NCBI RefSeq assembly: GCF_002251945.1
Contig: NZ_NDHW01000132.1
Location: 1 to 64,000, forward strand
Reading direction: 5' to 3'
Source of the DNA: Pseudanabaena sp. SR411
Lineage (GTDB): Bacteria > Cyanobacteriota > Cyanobacteriia > Pseudanabaenales > Pseudanabaenaceae
DNA: 64,000 nucleotides
Part shown: positions 8,829 to 16,852 of the stretch, piece after piece
Position numbering within the stretch: position 1 is the stretch's first letter
Layout of the letters: every line of letters begins with the position of its first letter
Program-made: the position numbers and the translations under genes
Notes under the pieces: model-generated
Told to the model about the DNA's origin: nothing
What the model saw: only the letters and a program-made list of their open reading frames with translations
Databases searched by the model: none

Positions 8829-10511
8829 CTAAAATTCAAAGTCAAAGGCAGGTTCGGCGCGTAACTTGCCTAAGCCTAATTCTTTATCGTCGATGATCTT
8901 GATTTCGTAATAGCCCAAAATATGATGCGGTGCAGGATTACCGCGAGAAGCCCCAGTGATGCCCATCGCGATGATTACACAGACATTGCCTTTGGTGGTT
9001 TTGGCGCGTTGTTTCCAACGTTTGTGATGTTCACCATTAAGGGTTTGTTTGTCAAACTCGCCAAATAGATGGAGATCATCATTACCCATCACCATTAAGC
9101 CAAGCTGACAAGGATTACCAAAGATATCCTCAGCAGGATTAAAACACAAAGACTGAATCCCACCAAACTCGTTGATTTCTTCGATCAATTCCAAAGCTTT
9201 GGGGCGCGAAGTTTGAATCATTAGCCCCGGTAAGCCTTCACCTTTACGGGCTGGGGCGATCGCGGTAATAGCCTCAGATAACTGTTGATGAATTGACGCA
9301 TTTCGCAAAAACTCCACCTGTTCCCAAGGGATGGTCATCATATGAATCAGGGCATTTTCTGGCCAAAGATCCTCATTGATTAAGGGTGCATCATCATCGT
9401 CGTCATCTTCATCGACTAATTGATGTAACTCATTAGCCAGATCGGGCATAGTCTTAACAACAATCTTGATTGCTTCTTCAACATCACTATCAATGCTGGG
9501 TGCATAAATTGTATAAGTACCAGAGAGACTACCAAAATTAGCATTCAAGCGCTTATGGTACTGTTCCCAAAATTTATTTAAAGCCTCTAGCGCCACGGTC
9601 AAGGCGATCGCCTCTTCGTCATAGAGATAGGGTCTACCGCCTTCCAGAGGATGCAAAGCCCCATAGATCGGCTTCATCGGTGTGACTGTTGTAGGTAAAG
9701 ATCTGATTTTGCCTCGAAATGGAAAAGGAGGAAAATCATCTTCCATTTCTAACTCAGGGGTTTCAAAGAGATTAAATAAGCAGTCTTGATGCAAAAATGT
9801 CTCTTCGATCTCATCTTCGGAACTGCCTGATACAATTCGATGCCGAAATTTGACTAACGACTCTTCGGAACGGTAAAAAATTACGCCCTGCTCTAATCCC
9901 ATTTTGCCCATGACGATCGCATAAAGGGTGTCGAGATCCCAATGATCGAGCTTGATCGAAATTACTTGATGATCCCAAAGTGTATTCCAAGGAGCATTTC
10001 GCCATAAATGCTCGGATTGCTTATGCAAAGCTGCGGCAAACTTCTCTGGCACAACAGGCGGATTTGCCGTAAAGCTTTCTAAAATATGCGAGAAAATTTC
10101 GTCAATTAAAGGTAATCGCTCGACATATTCAACCGATATTCCTAAGTCCTGTAGCACTCCGCGCAAATAGAACTGGAGTTCGCGATCGCATACCAAGATC
10201 TTTTGGGGCAGAGATGGCTGAGCAGGACTTTGAGGATGTTCGATCGCCTGTAGCAAAGCACGGACAAAGGCTTCTTGCCCCACAGCCGAATCGACTACGT
10301 CCATAGAACGTACCATACCCATCGAGCCATCTACCCACAAAATGCAATGGGGCTTAGACTCTTCATCATGGGCATGGAGGGGGATAATGTTAGAAGAGTC
10401 TTGTGGTTGGCGGATCTTGGCTGGTAAGGCACGGCGATCTCCTTCCCAAACCGCAGATGACTGCTTGAGTTTTTTGAGGCGACGAAGAGTAGATCGGTTT
10501 AGCGTGGTCAT
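8829..10511 (-). CDS. Conserved cyanobacterial protein (probably DUF6930 type)
   Basis: This 560-residue soluble protein starts MTTLNRSTLRRLKKLKQSSAVWEGDRR, which I associate with a conserved cyanobacterial family of unknown function (DUF6930, from memory). Residues about 50-170 look like an alpha/beta domain (ILWVDGSMGMVRSMDVV, KILVCDRELQFYLRGVLQDLG). A central acidic stretch DEDDDDDDAPL near residue 365 separates it from a C-terminal domain (GLPGLMIQTSRPKALELIEE). No catalytic motif or membrane segment is seen. It is monocistronic, and no neighbour helps with its role. Confidence 0.6.
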   Translation of the reverse strand: MTTLNRSTLRRLKKLKQSSAVWEGDRRALPAKIRQPQDSSNIIPLHAHDEESKPHCILWVDGSMGMVRSMDVVDSAVGQEAFVRALLQAIEHPQSPAQPSLPQKILVCDRELQFYLRGVLQDLGISVEYVERLPLIDEIFSHILESFTANPPVVPEKFAAALHKQSEHLWRNAPWNTLWDHQVISIKLDHWDLDTLYAIVMGKMGLEQGVIFYRSEESLVKFRHRIVSGSSEDEIEETFLHQDCLFNLFETPELEMEDDFPPFPFRGKIRSLPTTVTPMKPIYGALHPLEGGRPYLYDEEAIALTVALEALNKFWEQYHKRLNANFGSLSGTYTIYAPSIDSDVEEAIKIVVKTMPDLANELHQLVDEDDDDDDAPLINEDLWPENALIHMMTIPWEQVEFLRNASIHQQLSEAITAIAPARKGEGLPGLMIQTSRPKALELIEEINEFGGIQSLCFNPAEDIFGNPCQLGLMVMGNDDLHLFGEFDKQTLNGEHHKRWKQRAKTTKGNVCVIIAMGITGASRGNPAPHHILGYYEIKIIDDKELGLGKLRAEPAFDFEF

Positions 10512-10829
10512 CGAAAATATTCTCTAGATTTGCCACTCTTAAAGAAATTAGTAAGAGTGCATTGATCGATTTAACTACGATATGGTGAGAAATTGCTAGA
10601 TTTGATCAGAAATTATAGCAATCACTAGTTAGAAAATAGCCTAGAGGGATGTAATCCTTCCAACTTTCTAGATTTTAAAGATACAATTGCTATAGTTACG
10701 ACTTAAAAATTACAGTGTAAAGCGCTGTGATCAAACTCAAAGAACTTTTAAAAAGTCCTTTGTATGCCTTTTGTAAGCAAAAGGCTGTAACCGATAACTA
10801 AAATAACCCAAAACATATTTCTGCATTTT
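10512..10829. other. Intergenic region with a small TATAGCAAT-bounded palindromic element
   Basis: There is no gene here. At 10614-10694 an 81-bp segment is flanked by TATAGCAAT and ATTGCTATA, the same outer ends as repeat family B elsewhere in the window; its interior has an imperfect inverted repeat (CTAGA...TCTAG). The 12-mer GTAAAGCGCTGT follows at 10717-10728. Two further small stems (AACTTTTAAAAAGTCC and GCCTTTTGTAAGCAAAAGGC) precede the next gene. Confidence 0.5.
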
Positions 10830-11036
10830 ATGGACGAGCTAAAACCGATTTTTAATGAGTTCTTAGGGCAACCCGTTGCTTTCTTTGGTGGACTCGTGTC
10901 GGGCTTTCTCAAGCTCGATCTTCAACAAGATCCTTTAAAGGGTTGGCTAGAAAAGCAGGGAGCAACACCGACTACGGGGACTTCTGCTAGCAATAATGGC
11001 AAAAATGACGGGCCGCAATCTATTTCTATCGATTAA
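10830..11036 (+). CDS. Small conserved cyanobacterial protein
   Basis: This 68-residue protein begins with a conserved-looking block FLGQPVAFFGGLVSGFLKLDL and a motif DPLKGWLEKQG, then ends in a low-complexity Ser/Thr/Asn/Gly tail. Short proteins of this pattern recur in cyanobacterial genomes with no known role. The Gly-rich block could be one membrane-associated helix. A strong terminator overlaps the stop codon, which supports a real single-gene transcript. Confidence 0.65.
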   Translation: MDELKPIFNEFLGQPVAFFGGLVSGFLKLDLQQDPLKGWLEKQGATPTTGTSASNNGKNDGPQSISID

Positions 11037-11067
11037 AAAAAGGAGACGCATCGCGTCTCCTTTTTTT
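11035..11067. terminator. Intrinsic terminator of the small protein gene
   Basis: The perfect stem AAAAAAAGGAGACGC / GCGTCTCCTTTTTTT with a 3-nt loop is followed by poly-T. Confidence 0.88.
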
Positions 11068-11088
11068 AGCAAAGAAAATTTTTTAAGC

Positions 11089-11236
11089 GCATGTTTGAGA
11101 AGTTTTGCTTTAGCCCCCCTAGTCCCCCAATTCTGGGGGGAAACAGATTAAAGTCCCCCAGAATTGGGGGATTTAGAGGTGCTAAAACATTGGCTTTTGC
11201 TAAAAAATGCGTGGATCATTGACTTCTCAAACACGC
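11089..11236. repeat. Repeat family C, copy 1 (148-bp MITE-like element)
   Basis: The terminal inverted repeats are GCATGTTTGAGAAGTT at the left and the complement of GCGTGTTTGAGAAGTC at the right. Inside lies a second inverted repeat of C-rich and G-rich arms (CCCCCAATTCTGGGGGG and CCCCAGAATTGGGGG). It is closely similar over its whole length to 18515-18667. It contains no open frame, and the ends look like those of a non-autonomous insertion element. Confidence 0.75.
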
Positions 11237-11370
11237 TTTAAAGCCCTGTAAAGCAGGGCTTTAAAAAATTTCCTTTGGTTTTCAGAAAGCGTAAAGCGCT
11301 GTAATTACCACAATATTAGAGAATAGGGTTAGCGCCTGCGCTAGCCCCTATTGTTTATAAAATACTGCTT

Positions 11371-12027
11371 ATGTGGTTTCCCTATCTCTTGCTTGCGATC
11401 GCCTATCTTTTAGGATCTTTCCCCACAGGTTATTTGGTGGGACGGATGGCGGGTATAGACATTCGTGAGCTTGGCTCAGGCTCGACAGGAGCAACTAATG
11501 TCTGGCGCAATGTGGGCAAGTTGGCAGGAATTACTGTATTTGTGACCGATTTTGCGAAGGGGGCAATCGCCATTTACATGATGCAATCGGCGAATTACTT
11601 GCAAGCGCTCTTAGCTTCAACTTTTGGCTATACTCAAGCACAAATTACCAATAATTTATCGCTATTTGTGATTGGGGCAGGAATGCTGGCTCTGATTGGT
11701 CATAGTCGCCCAGTTTGGTTAGGGTTTAAAGGTGGTAAGTCCGTGGCGACAGGGGTGGGGATTTTGTGTATGTTGAATTGGATCGTGGCGATCGCCGCTT
11801 TTAGCATTTGGCTGGCGACTATGGCGATTTGGCGTACTGTTTCGATTAGCTCGATCTCGGCTGCGGCGGTAGCCCCTGTTTTCATGTGGACATTGCAAGG
11901 GGATATTATTTATTCAAGTTTTGTCACTGTGGGCTGCATCTTTATAATTTGGCTGCATCGCTCTAATATCCAACGCATCCTCAACGGCACAGAGTTCAGC
12001 TTTAAAACTGAAAGCAAGCCAGAATAA
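11371..12027 (+). CDS. plsY: Glycerol-3-phosphate acyltransferase PlsY
   Basis: This 218-residue inner-membrane enzyme transfers the acyl group from acyl-phosphate to glycerol-3-phosphate, the first acylation of phospholipid synthesis. Family motifs are in order: GSFPTGYLVGR, then IDIRELGSGSTGATNVWRNVG (the Gly-Ser-Gly phosphate loop), then GHSRPVWLGFKGGKSVATGVG in the second loop. Five to six hydrophobic segments and the length match PlsY. It is followed by a terminator shared with the convergent gene, so it is probably transcribed alone. Confidence 0.95.
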   Translation: MWFPYLLLAIAYLLGSFPTGYLVGRMAGIDIRELGSGSTGATNVWRNVGKLAGITVFVTDFAKGAIAIYMMQSANYLQALLASTFGYTQAQITNNLSLFVIGAGMLALIGHSRPVWLGFKGGKSVATGVGILCMLNWIVAIAAFSIWLATMAIWRTVSISSISAAAVAPVFMWTLQGDIIYSSFVTVGCIFIIWLHRSNIQRILNGTEFSFKTESKPE

Positions 12028-12054
12028 AAAAGGGTCGCTTCGCGACCCTTTTTT
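12026..12054. terminator. Shared bidirectional terminator
   Basis: The stem AAAAAAGGGTCGC / GCGACCCTTTTTT lies between the convergent plsY and the propeller-AlkD gene; its 3' end overlaps the stop region of the latter. Confidence 0.85.
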
Positions 12055-14083
12055 ATTTAAGCGCAGAGCGCTGCAAATATGCTTGTCGTTGAGGCTGATC
12101 AAAATGCTCGATCGCATAGCGCAACATCACACGGGGCATTTGGCTAGCATGTTGATCTAAAAATTCCAATAGGACAGAACGATCCTGTTTCCCGACTTCC
12201 CGCAACATCCAGCCTACGGCTTTATGAATGAGATGATGAGGATGTTGCAGTAATAATTCAGCGATCGCTAGGGTGTCTTGGTATTGTCCATGCTTAATAA
12301 ATTTACCCGTTGTGACAATAGCAATCCTTTGCTCCCAAAGGCTAGCAGAATTCGCCAACTGATACAAAATTTGGCGATCGCACTGCAATAAATACAGACC
12401 CAAAATTGGCTGACAAGTCACATCGACTAAATCCCAATTGTTAATAGCATGGGTATTAGCAAGATAGAAATCAACAATCGCTTGCTGTTGGGTAGGCGTT
12501 GCCTTCGCAAACTGATAGGTCAAAATTAACAGCCCAGTCAATCGATATTCATGCCATTCACTGTTGAGGAGTTCAGAAATTTCTGCAAAACCTAAGTCAC
12601 GATACTTTTTGGCAAGCTTCCGCTGCTCAGGCATGGTAATTCCTAAGAAGCGATCGCCTTCAGCATATTGTCCTTGTCCTGTCTGGAAATAACGAGCAAG
12701 GGCGATCGCTTTCTGGGGATTGGCTAGCGCTTGCAAATCGGTTTGCAGAGAACTGAGCGTGCTAATAGGAGCAGGCTCTTGTTTACGACGATTACGCTTG
12801 GGGATAGATGCAGAAGGTGATGGCATACTTGTTAGAGGCTGAGGCAGTGGGGAAATCGGTATTTTTAGCATAGCTGATGCGATCTCAAAGCAAAGGATTG
12901 TTCCTTCGGTGGTAGTTCCATAGAGGCGATCGCCTACACAACGCATGGATAGGATCACCCCACAGCTTAATGACTGCTGCCAAAGCTTTTCACCACGGCG
13001 ATTAAATGCGTATAGACCACCCTGATGATCGGCAACAAAAAACACCTGTTGATCCTCAGAAATTGCACAAGCATAGGGCGCACCATCACAGACTGCCAAT
13101 ATTTTAATTTCGTTTGTTTTTGCTTTGATATCTCCTGTTTTGGATAGTTCGTAAATATGGAGATCGCTAGTGCCTACTATTACCGTATCTTCTGTGAGAA
13201 CTCCACACAGCACAGCCGCAGTATCATAATTCCAGAGCAACTTTCCAGAGGCGATCGCATAGGCAGTAACTCCTTTAGGATGTCCTTGATAAATGGCATC
13301 ATCATCCGCTTGAAAGAACCAAGAACGTCCTTGATTTGCTTGTTTTTTCCATTGCAGTTGTAGTTGAGCATCTAACTGCGTAATTTGTCCATAAAGATCG
13401 ACTATATGGAAGCAATCATGATTGTAATCTAACCCATAAATTAAGAAGTCATACCAGATGGAAACTGCATCTGAGCGAGCATTATAGACAGCCTGTGGTA
13501 ATTTGCCAGCAAGATCATAGAGATTCCCATCATCACAGGTAGCATAGATACTATGCTCATTTGCGATTAAGCAACGAGTCATTTTCGGTAATTGAAACTG
13601 ATTATTAATTTGTCCTTGATGATCAAGCGCCATAATTAAACCATTACGATTTCCCATCCACACATTTTGGTGATCGGCATACAAAGCCCATGCAGGTAAT
13701 TTCCAACTTCCCTTTTCATTGGGTGGAGTATGTTGCCAAATGGGACTAATTGTCGAACCTGATGGAGATTTATTGGCGTTATACCCGATCGCTTTTCCTT
13801 CTGCATAGAATAAGTGACGTAGATGCTGCCATGACTGATCCCGATAGCAGAGATCGTAGTGAGAAGCATCAGGAGATTCCACACCATAAAATTGCAAATA
13901 ATCTAGGTCTGGAAACCCATCGACATTAACTAACGAATTGCGACTTTCCGTTGAGCCAAAGTCATACTCAAACATGCGCCGAGACTCATTAGGACTAGGA
14001 CAAACCATCAATCCAACTAATGCGCCTGTGAGCGTATTTTCTAGAACCAAGCGATCTCCAGCACGATGAATCAAGTAAGACAT
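12053..14083 (-). CDS. Beta-propeller/AlkD-like DNA glycosylase fusion
   Basis: This 676-residue two-part protein has residues about 60-400 that repeat a strand pattern with GxxYxxD/G-x-I-x-x-L units (NGLIMALDHQGQ, DGNLYDLAGK, GGLYAFNRRGEKLW, EGTILCFE), as in PQQ-like or WD-type propellers. A Pro/Ser linker with basic KRNRRK (about 430-445) follows. Residues 455-676 match the AlkD HEAT-like alkylpurine DNA glycosylase: NNWDLVDVTC (the Trp and catalytic Asp), LWEQRIAIV (the DNA-contact Arg) and KAVGWMLREVGKQD (the second Trp). All the residues I know as key for AlkD are present, so base excision of N3/N7-alkylpurines is plausible. There is no signal peptide. The propeller may recognise a partner protein. 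Confidence 0.8.
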   Translation of the reverse strand: MSYLIHRAGDRLVLENTLTGALVGLMVCPSPNESRRMFEYDFGSTESRNSLVNVDGFPDLDYLQFYGVESPDASHYDLCYRDQSWQHLRHLFYAEGKAIGYNANKSPSGSTISPIWQHTPPNEKGSWKLPAWALYADHQNVWMGNRNGLIMALDHQGQINNQFQLPKMTRCLIANEHSIYATCDDGNLYDLAGKLPQAVYNARSDAVSIWYDFLIYGLDYNHDCFHIVDLYGQITQLDAQLQLQWKKQANQGRSWFFQADDDAIYQGHPKGVTAYAIASGKLLWNYDTAAVLCGVLTEDTVIVGTSDLHIYELSKTGDIKAKTNEIKILAVCDGAPYACAISEDQQVFFVADHQGGLYAFNRRGEKLWQQSLSCGVILSMRCVGDRLYGTTTEGTILCFEIASAMLKIPISPLPQPLTSMPSPSASIPKRNRRKQEPAPISTLSSLQTDLQALANPQKAIALARYFQTGQGQYAEGDRFLGITMPEQRKLAKKYRDLGFAEISELLNSEWHEYRLTGLLILTYQFAKATPTQQQAIVDFYLANTHAINNWDLVDVTCQPILGLYLLQCDRQILYQLANSASLWEQRIAIVTTGKFIKHGQYQDTLAIAELLLQHPHHLIHKAVGWMLREVGKQDRSVLLEFLDQHASQMPRVMLRYAIEHFDQPQRQAYLQRSALK

Positions 14084-14133
14084 AGAGGTTATTCCTCATA
14101 ATGACTTGAACCAATTATCTTATAGTAAGAGCA

Positions 14134-14674
14134 TTGCAAAGTAACGTTTTTGGGTTTTGCTTAACTTTGCGCTGTAGTATAGAACTCTATGCCATTGAAA
14201 CGATGTTTCCCAAAACGCAGGTACAGTTATGCATTGTCCACATGGTCAGAAACTCAGTCGCTTTTGTTCCTTGGCAACAACGCAAGCAGGTTTGTGCCGA
14301 CCTCAAGGCTATTTATGCTGCGGCAACGGAATCGGAGGCGGAGTTTAACCTTGAACTCTTTGCTGAGAAGTGGGACAAGCAATATCCATCAATCTCCAAG
14401 TCTTGGCGCAATCATTGGGCGAATATTATCCCCTCCTTTGCTTTCCCTCCTGAGATTCGCAGGGCGATTTACACCACCAATGCGATTGAGTCAATGAATA
14501 GCAGTTTGCGGAAGGTGATTAAATCTCAACAGATTTTTCCGACCGATGAGGCTGCTTTCAAGCTGGTTTATTTGGCGATGCGGAATATTTCTAAGAAATG
14601 GACAAGGCTCGATTCGTGATTGGAAACCTGCTCTTAATCGATTTGCTATCCTCTTGGATTGTCTCCATATCTAG
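14134..14674 (+). pseudogene. IS256-family transposase remnant (5'-truncated, frameshifted)
   Basis: The frame from 14134 encodes the C-terminal third of an IS256-type DDE transposase: AIETMFPKTQVQLCIVHMVRNS, then YTTNAIESMNSSLRKVIK, which contains the catalytic Glu. The N-terminal two thirds are missing. The frame ends at 14619 (RLDS), but the expected ending IRDWKPALNRFAILLD continues in the next frame from 14612 to 14674, so there is one frameshift near 14605-14612. Inverted repeats were not found. It is a dead element lying between the AlkD-fusion and efflux operons. Confidence 0.85.
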
Positions 14675-14826
14675 CTTTTAGACTTTACACAATTTTTTTT
14701 TCTCAAGTCTATTGAATATGCCTTCATTCTTTACTATGACTAAAAAACTTTCTTGACTTTGCCTCTATAATGTACCTCACTAGGCTGGAATTTGCTATAA
14801 TATAGTGATCGCTAAGATACCGAAGT

Positions 14827-15513
14827 TCATTTGAGAGCCGCCACCTGTTCGGCTTTAACGATCAAACCATCTTGAATCCGAATAATCCGACGAGTTCTTT
14901 CTGCAACATCATGCTCATGGGTAACTAACACAATCGTAATTCCCTGTGAATTTAACTCCCCTAATAGTTCCATTACCTCATGGGATGTTTGCGAATCTAG
15001 CGCTCCCGTCGGTTCATCCGCCAGAATTAACGCAGGTCGATTAGCTAAGGCACGGGCGATCGCTACACGTTGTTGTTGTCCACCTGATAGTTGATTAGGA
15101 CGATTGGACATGCGATCGCTCAGTCCGACTTTTGTTAAGGCTTCAGAGGCAAGGCGATGACGTTTTTCTTTGGGGATATTGGAATAAATCATTGGCAGCA
15201 TCACATTCTCGATCGCCGTTGAGCGTGATAGCAGATTAAATTGCTGAAACACAAATCCAATTCGACGATTGCGAATGAAAGCCAGTTCATCATCGTTATA
15301 GGTCGTTAATTCGCGATCTTCAAGATAGTATTTCCCTGACGTAGGGCGATCGAGGCAGCCGATAATATTCATCAGTGTCGATTTGCCAGAACCTGACATG
15401 CCCATAATCGCCGCATATTCGCCCGACTGAATCTCTAGATCAATTCCTTTGAGAATTGGTACATCAACTTCGCCAAGGCGATAAGCTTTACGAATATTAT
15501 TTAGACGAATCAT
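14827..15513 (-). CDS. MacB/LolD-type ABC transporter ATPase
   Basis: This 228-residue ATPase of the MacB-type tripartite exporter subfamily has Walker A GMSGSGKST, signature LSGGQQQRVAIARAL, Walker B LILADEPTGALD and the H-loop LVTHEHDV. The family-typical MNIIGCLDRPTSG and FVFQQFNLLSRSTAIENVMLP are present. It is the last gene of a three-gene operon (adaptor, permease, ATPase) read leftward. In E. coli MacB the ATPase and permease are one chain; here they are separate, as in DevBCA-like cyanobacterial systems. Confidence 0.9.
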   Translation of the reverse strand: MIRLNNIRKAYRLGEVDVPILKGIDLEIQSGEYAAIMGMSGSGKSTLMNIIGCLDRPTSGKYYLEDRELTTYNDDELAFIRNRRIGFVFQQFNLLSRSTAIENVMLPMIYSNIPKEKRHRLASEALTKVGLSDRMSNRPNQLSGGQQQRVAIARALANRPALILADEPTGALDSQTSHEVMELLGELNSQGITIVLVTHEHDVAERTRRIIRIQDGLIVKAEQVAALK

Positions 15514-15542
15514 AGATTTCCTAAAATTGTATTTTTATAACC

Positions 15543-15573
15543 AAGATAAGAACCTCTTTGAGGTTCTTATCTT
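15543..15573. terminator. Intra-operon hairpin between permease and ATPase genes
   Basis: Perfect 14-nt arms AAGATAAGAACCTC / GAGGTTCTTATCTT with a TTT loop overlap the permease stop codon. There is no poly-T tract in the reading direction, so it may protect mRNA ends or lower downstream expression rather than terminate fully. Confidence 0.6.
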
Positions 15574-16846
15574 AATCACTTCTAAGCGCTTGAATGGGAT
15601 CTAACTTAGCGGCACTCCTTGCAGGAATTACCCCAGCCACTAAACCCACTACCATCGATAAGCCAAAACCTGCTACAACTGCCCAGATCGACACCAGAAA
15701 GGGAAATCCAAAAACTGTTGCCGAAGTATAGGCGATCGCTACTCCAAACCCAATCCCCACGACACCGCCCAGCCCCGACACTAGAATTGCTTCAGTGAGA
15801 AACTGATTCAGAATCGCCGATCGCGTTGCTCCTAATGCTTTCCTGACACCGATTTCGCGAGTACGTTCCACTACCGAAACCAGCATGATATTCGCGATAC
15901 CGATGCCGCCAACGATCAGCGATATTGCGGCGATCGCGCCGACCATGAGCGTTAATAACCCAACAATATTTGTAAAAGCACTGACAATATCGGTCTGGTT
16001 AACGATCCGAAAGTCATCGGGTTGAGGTGGATAAATCTTGTGGCGGAGCCGTAAGAGGTTAGTTAACTGGAATTGTGCGGCATCAATTTCTGATTCGTCA
16101 AAAGCTTGCACCCAAAATCCATTCACCGAAATACCTTGCAAAGCATTATTGCCCACCTGTCGCGATGACATATTTTTTAAAGGGATAAATACGCGATCGT
16201 CCTGATCGAAGCCACCTGAAGCTCCTTTTGACTCCATTACGCCAATAACTTGATACTGCTCCCCTTGAATCCGAATCCGCCCACCAATTGCATTTGCTTG
16301 TCCGAATAAATCTGATTTTACCTTCGAGCCAAGCACCACTACTGATCGAGCATTATCAATATCTTCCTGATCAAAATATCGCCCTTCCGTTGGGTAAGTA
16401 TTGCGAATTGGAGAATAGTTAACATCCGTACCGATCACCGTTGTCGAAGTGTTTTTATTGCCATAGGAAACCTGTCGAGTCCGCTGCAAATACGCCGACA
16501 CCAACTTCACCGCAGGAGCTTTTGCCACAGCCTGAGCATCTTCGAGGGTCAAAGTAGATGCAGTACCACCACCCTGACTAATACCACCTGTCCGCGCGGA
16601 ACCTGTGAGAACATTAATCGAATTTGTGCCAAGAGCCTGTAGTTGATTTTCCGTTGACTTTTGAATACCTTGACCAATCGATGTAATCGCAATTACGGCT
16701 GCTATTCCAATCACTACTCCCAACATGGTTAGGGCAGTTCGCAGTCGGTTATTCCAGAGAGACTCCGCCGCCATGGTCAGAATTTCGGCAAAGGGAACCT
16801 TAGCAACTTGAATGCGTGGTTTTGCTAATGGCTTTGACTTTTGCAT
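15572..16846 (-). CDS. MacB-like ABC transporter permease (FtsX family)
   Basis: This 424-residue inner-membrane permease has the FtsX/MacB topology: TM1 near residues 35-60 (LRTALTMLGVVIGIAAVIAI), a large periplasmic MacB_PCD domain (about 65-290), then three C-terminal helices with GIANIMLVSVVERTREIGVRKALGA, the family's cytoplasmic coupling motif, and AKLDPIQALRSD at the end. It probably passes conformational energy from the ATPase to the periplasmic adaptor, moving substrates out of the periplasm. Its start lies 6 nt after the adaptor stop, so the two are translationally close. Confidence 0.9.
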   Translation of the reverse strand: MQKSKPLAKPRIQVAKVPFAEILTMAAESLWNNRLRTALTMLGVVIGIAAVIAITSIGQGIQKSTENQLQALGTNSINVLTGSARTGGISQGGGTASTLTLEDAQAVAKAPAVKLVSAYLQRTRQVSYGNKNTSTTVIGTDVNYSPIRNTYPTEGRYFDQEDIDNARSVVVLGSKVKSDLFGQANAIGGRIRIQGEQYQVIGVMESKGASGGFDQDDRVFIPLKNMSSRQVGNNALQGISVNGFWVQAFDESEIDAAQFQLTNLLRLRHKIYPPQPDDFRIVNQTDIVSAFTNIVGLLTLMVGAIAAISLIVGGIGIANIMLVSVVERTREIGVRKALGATRSAILNQFLTEAILVSGLGGVVGIGFGVAIAYTSATVFGFPFLVSIWAVVAGFGLSMVVGLVAGVIPARSAAKLDPIQALRSD

Positions 16847-16852
16847 ATGTGC

